A DNA stretch of 64,000 nucleotides from Nonomuraea helvata. Its GTDB lineage: Bacteria > Actinomycetota > Actinomycetes > Streptosporangiales > Streptosporangiaceae. The stretch spans positions 1,488,001 to 1,552,000 of the forward strand of contig NZ_BAAAXV010000009.1 of the NCBI RefSeq assembly GCF_039535785.1. The letters are read 5' to 3'. Below are positions 1 to 9,229 of this stretch, one piece after another; position 1 is the stretch's first letter, and every line of letters starts with the position of its first letter. The translations under genes were made by a program, and so were the position numbers. The notes under the pieces are model-generated. The model saw only the letters and a program-made list of their open reading frames with translations. It was not told the DNA's origin and did not search any database.

Positions 1-2
1 TC

Positions 3-485
3 GGCGCGTGCATGAACATGGGCATCGCCGCCGCCGAGGGCGACCTGATCGCGAAGATGGACGACGACAACCTGTACGGCGACCATTACCTGTCGGACCT
101 GGTGCGCGCGTTCGACTACTCGGACGCGGAGCTGGTCGGCAAGGGGGCGCACTACGCGTACTTCGAGGGCCGCAACACCACGATGCTGCGGCTGCCCGGG
201 CTGGAGCACCGCTACTCGTTCCTGGTCCAGGGCGGCACGTTCCTCGGCAAGGCCGACATGTTCCGCTCGTACGGCTTCGCCGACATCACCCGCGGCGAGG
301 ACACCCATCTGGTACGGCGGCTGAAGGAGGACTCCGTCAAGATCTACTCGGCGGACCGGTTCAACTTCGTCTACTGGCGCAGTGCGGACACGTCGATGCA
401 CACCTGGCAGGCGGACCACATCAAGCTGACCCGCAACGCGCAGTTCTCCTTCGTCGGCCGCCCCGACGACCACGTCCTCATCTGA
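3..485 (+). CDS. Family 2-like glycosyltransferase, C-terminal part (5' truncated by window edge)
   Basis: The frame is open from the window edge, so the true start lies outside. About 160 residues remain. A DDD metal/nucleotide-sugar motif sits in KMDDDNLYGDHYL, followed by the GGTFLGKADMF and RGEDTHLVRR segments typical of the acceptor half of GT-A glycosyltransferases. The role is transfer of a sugar to an unidentified acceptor, probably in cell-surface glycan assembly (inference from the family). No membrane segment is visible in the part present. The next gene is on the other strand, so nothing links it to an operon here. Confidence 0.75.
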   Translation, partial: GACMNMGIAAAEGDLIAKMDDDNLYGDHYLSDLVRAFDYSDAELVGKGAHYAYFEGRNTTMLRLPGLEHRYSFLVQGGTFLGKADMFRSYGFADITRGEDTHLVRRLKEDSVKIYSADRFNFVYWRSADTSMHTWQADHIKLTRNAQFSFVGRPDDHVLI

Positions 486-561
486 CGGCCCCGCCCCGTC
501 CGGTGGCCCTTCGCGAAACGCGCAGTGCCCCTCAAGGACCGCCACCGACGTGCGGCCGGGG

Positions 562-1245
562 TCAGTGGGTGACCTGTGCGAGGTTCTGGTCGGCGAGGCG
601 GGCCAGCTCGAACAGCCCCTGCGGCTTCACCCGCTGCCCGACCACGAGCATGCTCATGATCAACGTCCCCCGCCTGATCATGACGGACCCGATCTGCGCG
701 TTCTTCTTGCCGCCCGCCGCCGTGGTGAGGTAGGCCCGCGACTGGTCGCCCCTGGCCGGCATGGCCAGCGTGCGGGTCCTGTAGGCCACTTTCGTGCCCT
801 CGACCTCGGCCGTGTACGAGGCGCACTGCGTCGGCAGCGGCGCGGGGAAGGCCGCGGACGGCAGCGACACGACGGCCTGCGTGATGGAGCCGCGGTCGGC
901 GGCGAAGGAGATCACCGCCGCGGGTGCCTGGGCGACGTCGGGCTTGGCGGCGTCGAGCTGCGCCGCCCCCGCGCACTCGGGCCGCTGCAGCTTCGCCTGG
1001 CGCATCGCCTGCAGGCCCAGTTGGGTGGCCTTGAGCGAGCCGAACGCGCCCAGCTCGGGACCGTACGCGACGTGCATGCCCTTGGGCACCGGCAGCAGGG
1101 CGTCGCGGAGCCTGGCCGTGTCGGCGGACGCCTGCGGGCCGGGCAGCTGCGCCCCCGTCGGGACGGCCGACGGGGTCGTGTCGCCGCCGGAACATCCGGC
1201 AATTGCCACCATACTCAGGAATATGCCGGAAATGGCCTTCAGCAT
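562..1245 (-). CDS. Secreted lipoprotein of unknown function
   Basis: I chose the ATG at 1245 because a GGAGAG ribosome site lies just upstream; an upstream in-frame ATG would add 11 residues. The N-terminus is a lipoprotein signal: MLKAISGIFLSMVAIAGC with lipobox IAGC, followed by a Ser/Thr/Pro/Gly-rich linker. The rest (about 200 residues) looks like a soluble extracytoplasmic domain with three further cysteines and no motif I recognise. It lies 75 bp downstream of the flotillin pair on the same strand and may be the last gene of that unit. Function unknown. Confidence 0.7.
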   Translation of the reverse strand: MLKAISGIFLSMVAIAGCSGGDTTPSAVPTGAQLPGPQASADTARLRDALLPVPKGMHVAYGPELGAFGSLKATQLGLQAMRQAKLQRPECAGAAQLDAAKPDVAQAPAAVISFAADRGSITQAVVSLPSAAFPAPLPTQCASYTAEVEGTKVAYRTRTLAMPARGDQSRAYLTTAAGGKKNAQIGSVMIRRGTLIMSMLVVGQRVKPQGLFELARLADQNLAQVTH

Positions 1246-1320
1246 GGGCTCTCCAAATCGCTCTAACGGCATTTCCAAAAACGCTAGAGGAAGTGAAGAG
1301 TAAGGAAACGGGTAACGTCG

Positions 1321-2664
1321 CTATTCGCGGGATTCAGTGGTTTTACGAACGATTTCCGGTTCCGCGCCGTTTGGCGTCCCGCTCGGCGTGCCGCCGTTGA
1401 GCAGGGCCCTGGCCAGGCCCAACCCGGTGCCGCCGAGCGTGAGCGCCTTGGCGAGCATTTCCTCGACGCCCTGCGCGCCGTTCAGCACCACCATGTGATC
1501 GACGTTTCCGAACGCCTTCGAGCCCGCCTCGACGATTTCCGGCCAGCGCTCGGCGAGTTGCTGCGCGACGACCGCCTCCTGGTTGCTCGCCAGCGCCTCC
1601 GCGCGGGCCTTGATGGCCTCCGCCTGCGCCAGTCCCTTGGCCCTGGCCGCGTCCGCCTCGGCCATGCCGCGCAGCCTGGTCGCCTCAGACTCCGCCTCGC
1701 CGCGCAGCCTGATGCTCTCGGCCTCGGCCTGCGCCTGGGCCACCGCCGCGCGCCGCGCCGCCTCCGCCAGCGTGACCTGCTCGTACGCCTTGGCGTCCGC
1801 GGGCCTGCGCACCTCGCCCTCCAGCCGCTTCTCCGCGAGCACGGCCTCCCGCTCGGCGGCGGTCGTCTGCTGGACCACGACCTCCTGCCGGGCGGTGGCC
1901 TCGGCCAGCGGGCCCGCCTGCTTGGCCGCGGCCGCCGCCCGATCGACCTCGGCCTGGTACCCGGCCTGCTGGATGCGGGCCTCGCGGATCGCGGCGGCCT
2001 TCTTGATGGCGGCCTGCTGCTCGGCGGCGTTGGCCTCCTGGTCGCTGTGCGCCTCGGCGATCCTGGCCTGCGAGGCCACGGCGGCCGCGTGCGGGCGGCC
2101 GAGGTTGGTGATGTAGCCGGTGGCGTCCTCGATCTCCTGGATCTGCAGGGAGTCCACGTTCAGGCCGAGCTTGCTCATCTCGTCGGCCGACGACGTGCGG
2201 ATCTCGTTGGTGAGCGCGTCGCGGTTGACGATCAGGTCCTCGACCGTGAGGTTGCCGATGATCGAGCGCAGGTGGCCGGAGAAGAGCTGGTGCGTCTTCT
2301 CGTCCACGGTCTTCTGCTGGTCGAGGAAGCGGCGGGCGGCGTTGGCGATGGAGACGAAGTCGTCGCCCACCTTGTAGATCACCACACCCCGTACGTGCAC
2401 CGGGATGCCCTGCTTGGTCACGCAGTGGACCTCCAGCTGCGAGACGCGGCTGTCCAGCGACATGCGGCGCGCGGTCTGGAACCCCGGGACGACGAGCGCG
2501 CCCTTGCCCGTGACGATCTTGAAGCCGAGCGTCTCCCTGCCCCGCGCGCCGAGGCCCGAGATGAGGATCGCCTCGTTGGGTTCCGCGACCCGCCAGACCA
2601 GCTTGAACGCCACGACGCAGACGAGGGCGATTGCGGCGATGACGCCTGCGAGCACTAAGTCCAT
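1321..2664 (-). CDS. Flotillin-like SPFH/band 7 protein (second paralog)
   Basis: 447 aa. One N-terminal membrane segment (residues about 4-23) is followed by an SPFH domain starting at RVAEPNEAILISGLG, then a long Ala/Glu-rich coiled coil (about 190-390), as in flotillins. Family knowledge: flotillins oligomerise on the inner membrane face and organise membrane microdomains. It closely resembles the upstream paralog, including a C-terminal Gly/Asn/Pro tail (NGGTPSGTPNGAEPEI), so the pair is a tandem duplication. The ATG at 2664 has GGAG 6 nt upstream. It lies 80 bp after the first flotillin and is probably co-transcribed with it. Confidence 0.85.
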   Translation of the reverse strand: MDLVLAGVIAAIALVCVVAFKLVWRVAEPNEAILISGLGARGRETLGFKIVTGKGALVVPGFQTARRMSLDSRVSQLEVHCVTKQGIPVHVRGVVIYKVGDDFVSIANAARRFLDQQKTVDEKTHQLFSGHLRSIIGNLTVEDLIVNRDALTNEIRTSSADEMSKLGLNVDSLQIQEIEDATGYITNLGRPHAAAVASQARIAEAHSDQEANAAEQQAAIKKAAAIREARIQQAGYQAEVDRAAAAAKQAGPLAEATARQEVVVQQTTAAEREAVLAEKRLEGEVRRPADAKAYEQVTLAEAARRAAVAQAQAEAESIRLRGEAESEATRLRGMAEADAARAKGLAQAEAIKARAEALASNQEAVVAQQLAERWPEIVEAGSKAFGNVDHMVVLNGAQGVEEMLAKALTLGGTGLGLARALLNGGTPSGTPNGAEPEIVRKTTESRE

Positions 2665-2744
2665 GACCTACTCCGAGGGAAGACGTGGTCGTATCCGTTG
2701 CCGACCAGACTTCCCGGCTCGCCCCGATCTGACGGTACTCCCGC

Positions 2745-4232
2745 TCAGGGCGCTTTGCCAGAGATCTCCGGCTCGGACCCGTTGGAGGTGGCGCCGTTCG
2801 GAGTGCCGCCGTTGAGCAGCGCCCTGGCCAGGCCCATGCCGGCGCCACCGAGCGTGAGGGCCTTGGCCAGCAGCTCCTCGACGCCCTGGGCGCCGTTCAG
2901 CACCACCATGTGGTCCACGTTCCCGAACGCCTTCGCGCCCGCCTCCACGACCTCCGGCCAGCGCTCGGCGAGCTGCTGGGCGATGACCGCCTCCTGGTTC
3001 TCCTTCAGCGCCTGGGCGCGCGCCCTGATCGCCTGGGCCTCCGCCAGGCCCTTGGCCTGCGACGCCTCCGCCTCGGCCAGGCCCAGCGCCTTGGCCGCCT
3101 CCGCCTGGGCCAGACCGCGGGCCTGCGCGGCCTGGGCCTCCGCCTCACCGGCGATCTTCGTGGCGGCTCCCGCGGCCTCTCCGCGCAGCCGTACCGACTC
3201 GGCGTCGGCCGCGGCGGCCAGCTTGACCTGGGAGGCCTGCGCGGCGGCGCGCAGCTCGGTCTCCTTCGCCTCGGCCTCCGCCTGCGCGATGCGGGCGTCC
3301 CGCTCGGCCTGGGAGAGCGTGACGGTCTCGTACGCCTTGGCGTCGGCGGGCTTGCGCACCTGAGACTGGAGCCGCTGCTCGGCGAGCTTGGCCTCCAGTT
3401 CGGCGGCCTTGGTCTCCTGGACGACCACCTCCTGGCGGGCGGTCGCCTCCGACAGCGGCCCCGCCTGGCGGGCGGTGGCCATGGCCCGGTCGATCTCGGC
3501 CTGGTAGGCGGCCTCCTTGATGCGGGAGTCCCGGCGGGCGGCGGCCATGTTCGCGGCGGCGATCTGCTCGGCCTCGGTGGCCTCCTGGTCGCGCTGTGCC
3601 TGGGCGATGCGGGCGGTGGCGGCGACCTTGGCGGCGTGCGGCTTGCCGAGGTTGTCGATGTAGCCGGTCTCGTCGTCGATCTCCTGGATCTGCAGCGAGT
3701 CCACGATCAGGCCGAGCTTGCTCATCTCGTCGGCGGCCGACGCCCTGGTCTCGCTGGTCAGGCGCTCGCGGTTGAGTATGAGGTCCTCGATGGTGAGGTT
3801 GCCGATGATCGAGCGCAGGTGGCCGGTGAACAGCTCGTGGATCGCGCTGGTCATGAAGTCCTGCTGGTCGAGGAAGCGGCGGGCGGCGTTGGCGATGGAG
3901 GACAGGTCGTCGCCGACCTTGTAGATCACCACACCGCGGATGTGCACGGGGATGCCCTGCTGGGTGACGCACGAGACCTGGAGGTTGGCGGCCCTGGTGT
4001 CCAGCCGCAGGCGCCTGGCCGCCTGGAACCCCGGCAGCACCGCCGCGCCCTTGCCAGTAATGATCTTGAAGCCCAGGCTGTCCACACCCTCGCCCCGGCG
4101 GCGGGCGCCCAGCCCGGAGATGATCAGGGCCTCGTTGGGCTCCGCGACCCGCCACACGGCCTTGAACAGCAGGATGATGACGACGGCCGCGACGGCGACG
4201 CCGCCGGCGGCGATGTAGAGCTCGGGGGACAT
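2745..4232 (-). CDS. Flotillin-like SPFH/band 7 protein (first paralog)
   Basis: 495 aa. An N-terminal membrane helix (about 5-24) precedes the SPFH core (RVAEPNEALIISGLGARRRGEG), and the coiled coil is rich in AEA repeats and about 45 residues longer than in its neighbour. The C-terminus (NGGTPNGATSNGSEPEI) is nearly the same as in the second copy. The start lies 13 bp after the NfeD-like stop, so the two are almost certainly one transcript. Role by homology: membrane scaffold associating with an NfeD-type partner. The antisense strand is open over long stretches only because of GC-rich codon bias. Confidence 0.87.
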   Translation of the reverse strand: MSPELYIAAGGVAVAAVVIILLFKAVWRVAEPNEALIISGLGARRRGEGVDSLGFKIITGKGAAVLPGFQAARRLRLDTRAANLQVSCVTQQGIPVHIRGVVIYKVGDDLSSIANAARRFLDQQDFMTSAIHELFTGHLRSIIGNLTIEDLILNRERLTSETRASAADEMSKLGLIVDSLQIQEIDDETGYIDNLGKPHAAKVAATARIAQAQRDQEATEAEQIAAANMAAARRDSRIKEAAYQAEIDRAMATARQAGPLSEATARQEVVVQETKAAELEAKLAEQRLQSQVRKPADAKAYETVTLSQAERDARIAQAEAEAKETELRAAAQASQVKLAAAADAESVRLRGEAAGAATKIAGEAEAQAAQARGLAQAEAAKALGLAEAEASQAKGLAEAQAIRARAQALKENQEAVIAQQLAERWPEVVEAGAKAFGNVDHMVVLNGAQGVEELLAKALTLGGAGMGLARALLNGGTPNGATSNGSEPEISGKAP

Positions 4233-4245
4233 CGGAGGGCCTCCC

Positions 4246-4446
4246 TCAGACGAGTGCTCTGGCCACGTAGACCGTGCGCGGGGGGAAGTACTCGACGACG
4301 ACCACGATGGACCCGAGGCCGAACTCCTCGTCAGGCACGCTGGGGTGGGCGTAGAACGCCTCCACCCCGCCCCTGACCGGGATCATGACCTCGCCGACAA
4401 GCCCTGGGCCGATCCTCCCCGTGACCCTGCCCTGCTTGCCGACCAC
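4246..4446 (-). CDS. NfeD-like OB-fold domain protein (short, soluble)
   Basis: 66 aa from the GTG at 4446, which sits 4 nt after a GGGGGGAG ribosome site; the longer upstream frame has no such site. VVGKQGRVTGRIGPGLVGEV and the following beta-rich sequence resemble the C-terminal OB-fold of NfeD proteins, which typically accompany flotillins (family knowledge). The protease and membrane portions of full NfeD are absent, so this is the minimal OB module. It is the first gene of the flotillin unit. Confidence 0.7.
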   Translation of the reverse strand: MVGKQGRVTGRIGPGLVGEVMIPVRGGVEAFYAHPSVPDEEFGLGSIVVVVEYFPPRTVYVARALV

Positions 4447-4606
4447 TGGACTCCCCCCGCTCGCGATATTCCGGACGCTACTCCAAACGGGCATTCGCGG
4501 TAATAGCCCGCGCAAAATGTTTCCTGGAGCGCTGCGCGTCGCTCACCCGGCTTTTCGCGGGTCTGCTGATGATCGCGCCATGAGCTCCACCCCGCGAGAC
4601 CTCGTG

Positions 4607-6082
4607 ATGAACCATCCCATTTCCCGCCGCGACTTCTTCGACGGGATGGCCCTGGGGCTCGTGGCGACCGAGAGCCCTCGCGGGACCGCGTACCCACCCG
4701 GGCCGTTCACCGTGCGCGCCGGTGCGGCCGGGGCGCTCAGCGTGCCGCACGCACTGCGGGACGGGCGTTTCTGGCAGCACGCGGGCCCGCCGGAGCCGAC
4801 CGGCGAGAGCTACGACCTGGCCGTGGTCGGCGGCGGCGCGAGCGGGGCGAGCGCGGCGCGCGAATGGCTGCGGCGGCGTCCGCACGACAGCGTCCTCGTC
4901 CTCGACAACCACGACGGGATCTCGCTCTCCCGCCCGGCCCGCTTCGGGCCGCAGGAGGACGGCGTGATGTGCGACCGGGAGACCTTCGGATCCGACACGC
5001 TGGTCAGGCTCACCCCCGGCTGGATCGCCCGGCTGCCGCTCGCCGAACGGGCCCGGCAGGACCTGCTCATGCTCCAGCGTGATCCGCCCGACTGGTTCCC
5101 CGGCCTCTCGGCGGAGGAGAAACACGAGCGGCTGGCCGGACTGACCTATTCGCGGTTCCTCTTGGAGGTCTGCGGGGCGCACCCCGACGTGGAGCGGCTC
5201 TGCCGGACCATGTCGTGCCGGGCGTGGGGGTACGACACCCGGGCGTTCGGGGCGATCGATGCCTGGGGCACCGGCTTTCCCGGGTTCGGCGGGCTGGGGC
5301 TCGACCGGGACAAGCCGTCGCGCTTCAACTCACCCACCGTGAAGGAGGGTCCGGCCGAGGCCGTCCCCCTGCCGCTGGACGGCCGCGTGCAGCTCCGCCC
5401 GTCCAGCCCGGTCGTGTCCGTACGCGACGGCGCCTCCTCGGCGACCGTGGGCTACTTCGACGGCCACCGGGTCATGACCGTCGAGGCCCGGGCGGTGATC
5501 CTGGCCTGCTGGAGCGCGGTCGTCCCGTACCTCGTGCCCGACTTGCCCCGTGACCAGCGGCGGGCGCTGAGCCTGGCCGTCAGGGTGCCGCTGCTGCACG
5601 CCACGGTACGCGTGCGCGACCCCGGGGCCTGGCGGCGGGTCGGCGTCCGCCGGGTCCGCTGGACCGGTGCGTACTGGTGTCTGTCCGAGCTGGAGCCGCC
5701 GTCCGAGGTGCACCTGCTGGCCACGCCCTGCCACTCGGAGCTGGGGCCCGACCGGGGGTCGGTGGCGGGCAGGCAGGAGCTGTTCAGGACTCCGTTCAGC
5801 CGTCTGGAGCAGACCGTACGCGACCAGCTCGGCCGGCTGCTGGGCCCCGGCGGCTTCGACCCGGCCAGGGACATCGAGGCGATCACGGTCGACCGCTGGG
5901 GACACGGGAGGGCGCCCGAGTACTGCCGGCCCTGGCACGCGTTCTATCCGGACGGGCCGTTCCCGGCGGACGCGGCGCGCAGGCGGTTCGGGCGGATCGC
6001 CATCGCGGGCTCCGACTCGGAGCCCGGACCGGGCGGCGCCGTCACGGCTGCCGTGCGCGCCGTGGAGGAGCTGGCCGGGTGA
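4607..6082 (+). CDS. Tat-type FAD/NAD(P)-binding oxidoreductase, spermidine dehydrogenase-like
   Basis: 491 aa from the ATG at 4607; an alternative ATG at 4580 adds 9 residues. ISRRDFF at residues 5-11 is a twin-arginine-like motif, as at the N-terminus of spermidine dehydrogenase-family proteins. SVPHALRDGRFW, then the dinucleotide fold VVGGGASG (73-80) and VLVLDNHDG, follow that family's order. Odd points: the usual second FAD contact after LDNHD (a GGHA-type stretch) is replaced by ISLSRPARFG, and the protein is shorter than the family's usual 600 or so residues. Substrate uncertain. It stands alone, divergent from the flotillin unit. Confidence 0.65.
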   Translation: MNHPISRRDFFDGMALGLVATESPRGTAYPPGPFTVRAGAAGALSVPHALRDGRFWQHAGPPEPTGESYDLAVVGGGASGASAAREWLRRRPHDSVLVLDNHDGISLSRPARFGPQEDGVMCDRETFGSDTLVRLTPGWIARLPLAERARQDLLMLQRDPPDWFPGLSAEEKHERLAGLTYSRFLLEVCGAHPDVERLCRTMSCRAWGYDTRAFGAIDAWGTGFPGFGGLGLDRDKPSRFNSPTVKEGPAEAVPLPLDGRVQLRPSSPVVSVRDGASSATVGYFDGHRVMTVEARAVILACWSAVVPYLVPDLPRDQRRALSLAVRVPLLHATVRVRDPGAWRRVGVRRVRWTGAYWCLSELEPPSEVHLLATPCHSELGPDRGSVAGRQELFRTPFSRLEQTVRDQLGRLLGPGGFDPARDIEAITVDRWGHGRAPEYCRPWHAFYPDGPFPADAARRRFGRIAIAGSDSEPGPGGAVTAAVRAVEELAG

Positions 6083-6286
6083 GGCCGTGAGAGCGCGATC
6101 TCGCTGGTAGCGCCACTTGTGCTATGGCGTGGATCGTCCGGACTGCGCGATCTTGTCCCAATAATCACGGTAATGAACGCGTTCCTCCCACTGCGCCGGA
6201 ACCATAAACGATGCTAGTCTCCTATGCGATCTTCCGGAGGTGTATTTACACAAGGTGTGGAAATGCCCCGGACTTGAGGTTGGGAC

Positions 6287-8449
6287 ATGAGCTCGCGAAA
6301 CCGGTCTATTCGGTTCAAGATCTTCTTATTGCTGCTGCTACCGCTCCTGTCTCTGAGCGCGCTCTGGGGTTTCGTCCTCAACCTCACCATGGGCGACGCC
6401 CAGTCACTGCTCCGCGCCAACACCCTCTACCGGACGATCGGCCTCACCTCCACCGACCTGGGACTACAGCTGCAGGCCGAGCGCGTGCGCTCCGCCGAGA
6501 CGCTCACTACGCGTAAGCTCACCACGGCCCTCGGCGCTCAGCGCGCCCACACCGACAGGTCCGTCACCGACTTCAAGCTGGCGGTCATGGAGGCCGGCAG
6601 CGCGGTCAGCGACGAGCTGCGCCAGCCCATCGACTCCCTTGACTCCGCCCTCGACCGGCTCGGACCGATCAGGGCCGACATCGACGGCGGCCTCGGCTCC
6701 CGCCTCGCCGGCCTCGACGAGTACAACCGCATCCTCGATGCGATCTTCACCCTCTACGACCACCTCGTCTCCGTCTCCGACCTGGCGATCTTCCAGCAGG
6801 CCTCCTCGCTGCAGGCCATGGGCATGGCCAGCGAGTACATCGCCAGAGAGCGCGCGCTCATCGTCGGCGCGACGGCCGACCACCGGCTCACCCAGCCGGA
6901 GGTGACCGCCTTCACCGAGTACGCGGCCTCCAGGAAGTTCCTGCACGCGCGCGGCCTCGCCGGGCTCGACGTGCAGCTGCGCAAGCCGTACGAGGAGGTC
7001 TTCGCCACCGAGCCGTTCCTCACCTTCGCCACCATGGAGGCGCGGATCACGAGGACCGGCGCCCCGCCGATGAGCTCCGACGGCTGGAACCAGACGATCG
7101 ACAGGCTCACGACCCGGCTCGACCGGCTCAGCTCCTCCTCGGCGGACATCCTGGCCGCACGCGCGTCCGCCGCCGCCACCGGCACCATCGTCGAGATCTC
7201 CATCGCGGGCGGCCTCGGCTTGATCGCGGTGCTCGCGTCGATCATCATCTCTGTACGGTTCGGTCGTCGCCTGGCCGGAGAGCTGGCCGGGCTCCGTTCC
7301 GCCGCCGTCGAGCTGTCGCAGGCACGCCTGCCCGACATCGTGGAGCGGCTGCGCCGGGGCGAGGACGTCGACGTGAAGAAGGAGGCCAAGGCGATCAAGG
7401 TGAGCGGTTCCGCTGAGATCACCGACGTGGCCAGGGCCTTCGGCTCCGTGCAGCGCACCGCCGTGACGGCGGCGGTCGGCCAGGCCGCCCTGCGCCACGG
7501 GGTCGGCCAGGTCTTCCTCAATCTCGCCCGGCGCAAGCAGGGCCTGCTGCACCGCCAGCTCGCGCTGCTGGACGGCATGCAGCGGCGTACGCACGACCCT
7601 GACCGGCTGGAGGAGCTCTTCCGGCTCGACCACCTGACCACCCGCATGCGCCGGCACGCCGAGAGCCTGATGATCCTCTCCGGGGCCGCGCCAGGGCGGG
7701 CGTGGCGCAAGCCGGTGCCCATGATCGACATCGTCCGGGCCTCCGTCGCGGAGGTCGAGGACTACACCAGGGTGAACGTCGACGACATCCCGGCCGGCGC
7801 GGTCGACGGCACGGCCGCGGCCGACATCACCCACCTGCTGGCCGAGCTCGTCGAGAACGCCACCATCTACTCGCCGCCCGACACCACGGTCCAGGTGCGC
7901 GGCGACCTGGTGAGCAACGGGTTCGTCATCGAGATCGAGGACAGAGGGCTGGGGCTGTCGACCGGCGAGTACGCCGCGTTCAACGCGCTGCTCGCCGCGC
8001 CGCCGGAGTTCGACCTGGCCGACAGCGACCGGCTCGGCCTGTTCGTGGTGGCCGCGCTGTCGGAGCGGCACGGGATCAAGGTGCTGCTGCGGCGTTCGCC
8101 CTTCGGCGGCACCGCGGCCGTCGTGCTCGTGCCGCGTTCGATGGTGACCGAGCAGGCGGCGCTGGGCGCGGGTGACGGCAAGGCCGACCTGCCGAGCCGT
8201 ACGCGCAGGAAGGCGCTCGCCGTGGTGACCTCGGGCACCCACGCGGGGCTGCCCAGGCGGGTGCGCCAGGCCAACCTGGCGCCTCAGCTCAAGGAGCAGC
8301 CCGGCGAGCCGGAGTCGCTTGGGCAGGAGCGGCCCGCCGAGCAGGAGCCGCGGCCCGAACGCTCTCCCGACGAGGTCAGGGACTTGTTCTCCGCCTTCCA
8401 GCGAGGAACCCAACGCGCCCGAGAAGAAGCCTCTGAGGAGGGGCCATGA
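6287..8449 (+). CDS. Conservon sensor kinase-like protein with nitrate/nitrite-sensing domain (CvnA type)
   Basis: 720 aa. Membrane segment 1 is at about 10-30 and segment 2 at about 300-325, enclosing an extracellular NIT-type helical sensor. A HAMP-like linker follows, then a histidine-kinase ATPase domain with N-box ELVENATIYSPP (about 520) and G1-like EDRGLGLS (about 550). The C-terminal 100 residues are disordered and charged. Family knowledge: CvnA proteins head conservons and signal to a G-protein-like module. It is the first of four tightly spaced genes; the next starts 13 bp after its stop. Confidence 0.88.
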   Translation: MSSRNRSIRFKIFLLLLLPLLSLSALWGFVLNLTMGDAQSLLRANTLYRTIGLTSTDLGLQLQAERVRSAETLTTRKLTTALGAQRAHTDRSVTDFKLAVMEAGSAVSDELRQPIDSLDSALDRLGPIRADIDGGLGSRLAGLDEYNRILDAIFTLYDHLVSVSDLAIFQQASSLQAMGMASEYIARERALIVGATADHRLTQPEVTAFTEYAASRKFLHARGLAGLDVQLRKPYEEVFATEPFLTFATMEARITRTGAPPMSSDGWNQTIDRLTTRLDRLSSSSADILAARASAAATGTIVEISIAGGLGLIAVLASIIISVRFGRRLAGELAGLRSAAVELSQARLPDIVERLRRGEDVDVKKEAKAIKVSGSAEITDVARAFGSVQRTAVTAAVGQAALRHGVGQVFLNLARRKQGLLHRQLALLDGMQRRTHDPDRLEELFRLDHLTTRMRRHAESLMILSGAAPGRAWRKPVPMIDIVRASVAEVEDYTRVNVDDIPAGAVDGTAAADITHLLAELVENATIYSPPDTTVQVRGDLVSNGFVIEIEDRGLGLSTGEYAAFNALLAAPPEFDLADSDRLGLFVVAALSERHGIKVLLRRSPFGGTAAVVLVPRSMVTEQAALGAGDGKADLPSRTRRKALAVVTSGTHAGLPRRVRQANLAPQLKEQPGEPESLGQERPAEQEPRPERSPDEVRDLFSAFQRGTQRAREEASEEGP

Positions 8450-8462
8450 GTAAGGGGGATAC

Positions 8463-8870
8463 ATGACTGCGCCGAGCACCAATACCGGTGAACTGAACTG
8501 GCTGCTGGACGACCTGACCACCCGGGTCGCCGCCGTGCGCCAGGCTGTCCTCTTGTCGACCGACGGTCTGGCTGTGGGTTACTCCCAGGGATTGTCCCGC
8601 GAGGACGCCGAGCATCTGTCGGCTGTGGCGGCCGGGTTCCAGAGCCTGGCCCGTGGCACCGGACGCCATTTCGGCGGCGGCGACGTGCGCCAGACCATTG
8701 TGGAGATGGAGACGGCGTTCCTGTTCGTCACCGCTGCGGGACAGGGCACGTGTCTGGCCGTGATCGCCGATGCGAACGTGGACGTCGGCCACATCGCCTA
8801 CGAGATGGCGATGCTGGTCAAGCGGGTAGGCCAGCACATCACCACCAATCCGCGCGCTGGAGCGTCATGA
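8463..8870 (+). CDS. Roadblock/LC7 domain protein (CvnB type)
   Basis: 135 aa. NWLLDDLTTRVAAVRQAVLLSTDGLAVG and the downstream alpha/beta pattern are the roadblock/LC7 fold, a regulator of small GTPases (family knowledge). It is the second gene of the conservon. Its stop overlaps the start of the DUF742 gene (ATGA at 8867-8870), implying translational coupling. Confidence 0.9.
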   Translation: MTAPSTNTGELNWLLDDLTTRVAAVRQAVLLSTDGLAVGYSQGLSREDAEHLSAVAAGFQSLARGTGRHFGGGDVRQTIVEMETAFLFVTAAGQGTCLAVIADANVDVGHIAYEMAMLVKRVGQHITTNPRAGAS

Positions 8871-9229
8871 GCCATGGCCCGCAGTGGTTCGATGAGGAGG
8901 CGGGGCCCGTCGTCCGGCCCTATGCTCTCATCCGGGGTCGCACGCGCTCTTCAGGAGACGCGTTCGACCTCGTGGCATCCGTGCGCGCCATCGGCGACCC
9001 GCCCGGCGAGCTCGGTCCTGAGCAACAACTGATCCTGCGGGCAGCCCGTAACCCGATCTCGGTGGCCGACCTGGCCGTCGAGCTCGACCTGCCCGTCGGT
9101 GTCGTCCGGGTCCTGCTGGGCGACCTGCGTGACCACGGCCTCATCTCGGTGACGTCGCCCTCCGCCGGAGGGTCGCGGTCGAATGAGCGCATTCTCAAGG
9201 AAGTGATCAATGGACTCCGTGCTCTCTGA
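8867..9229 (+). CDS. DUF742 protein (CvnC type)
   Basis: 120 aa from the ATG at 8867, chosen because it overlaps the CvnB stop. GPVVRPYALIRGRT at the start and a winged-helix-like body ending in ILKEVINGLRAL are hallmarks of DUF742 conservon proteins. It overlaps the following GTPase gene by 20 bp. Family knowledge: it forms a complex with CvnA, CvnB and CvnD at the membrane. Confidence 0.9.
   Translation: MSHGPQWFDEEAGPVVRPYALIRGRTRSSGDAFDLVASVRAIGDPPGELGPEQQLILRAARNPISVADLAVELDLPVGVVRVLLGDLRDHGLISVTSPSAGGSRSNERILKEVINGLRAL

Noticed and set aside
8..733. Open frame overlapping the glycosyltransferase end
   Set aside because: The other frame gives recognisable glycosyltransferase sequence; this one is Arg/Pro-rich shadow text.
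1495..2658. Long open frame antisense to the flotillin gene
   Set aside because: GC-rich codon bias leaves antisense frames open; the translation is Arg/Gly/Leu low-complexity text with no domain, while the opposite strand encodes a clear SPFH protein. The same applies to 2910-4376, 6464-8521 and 10713-12539.
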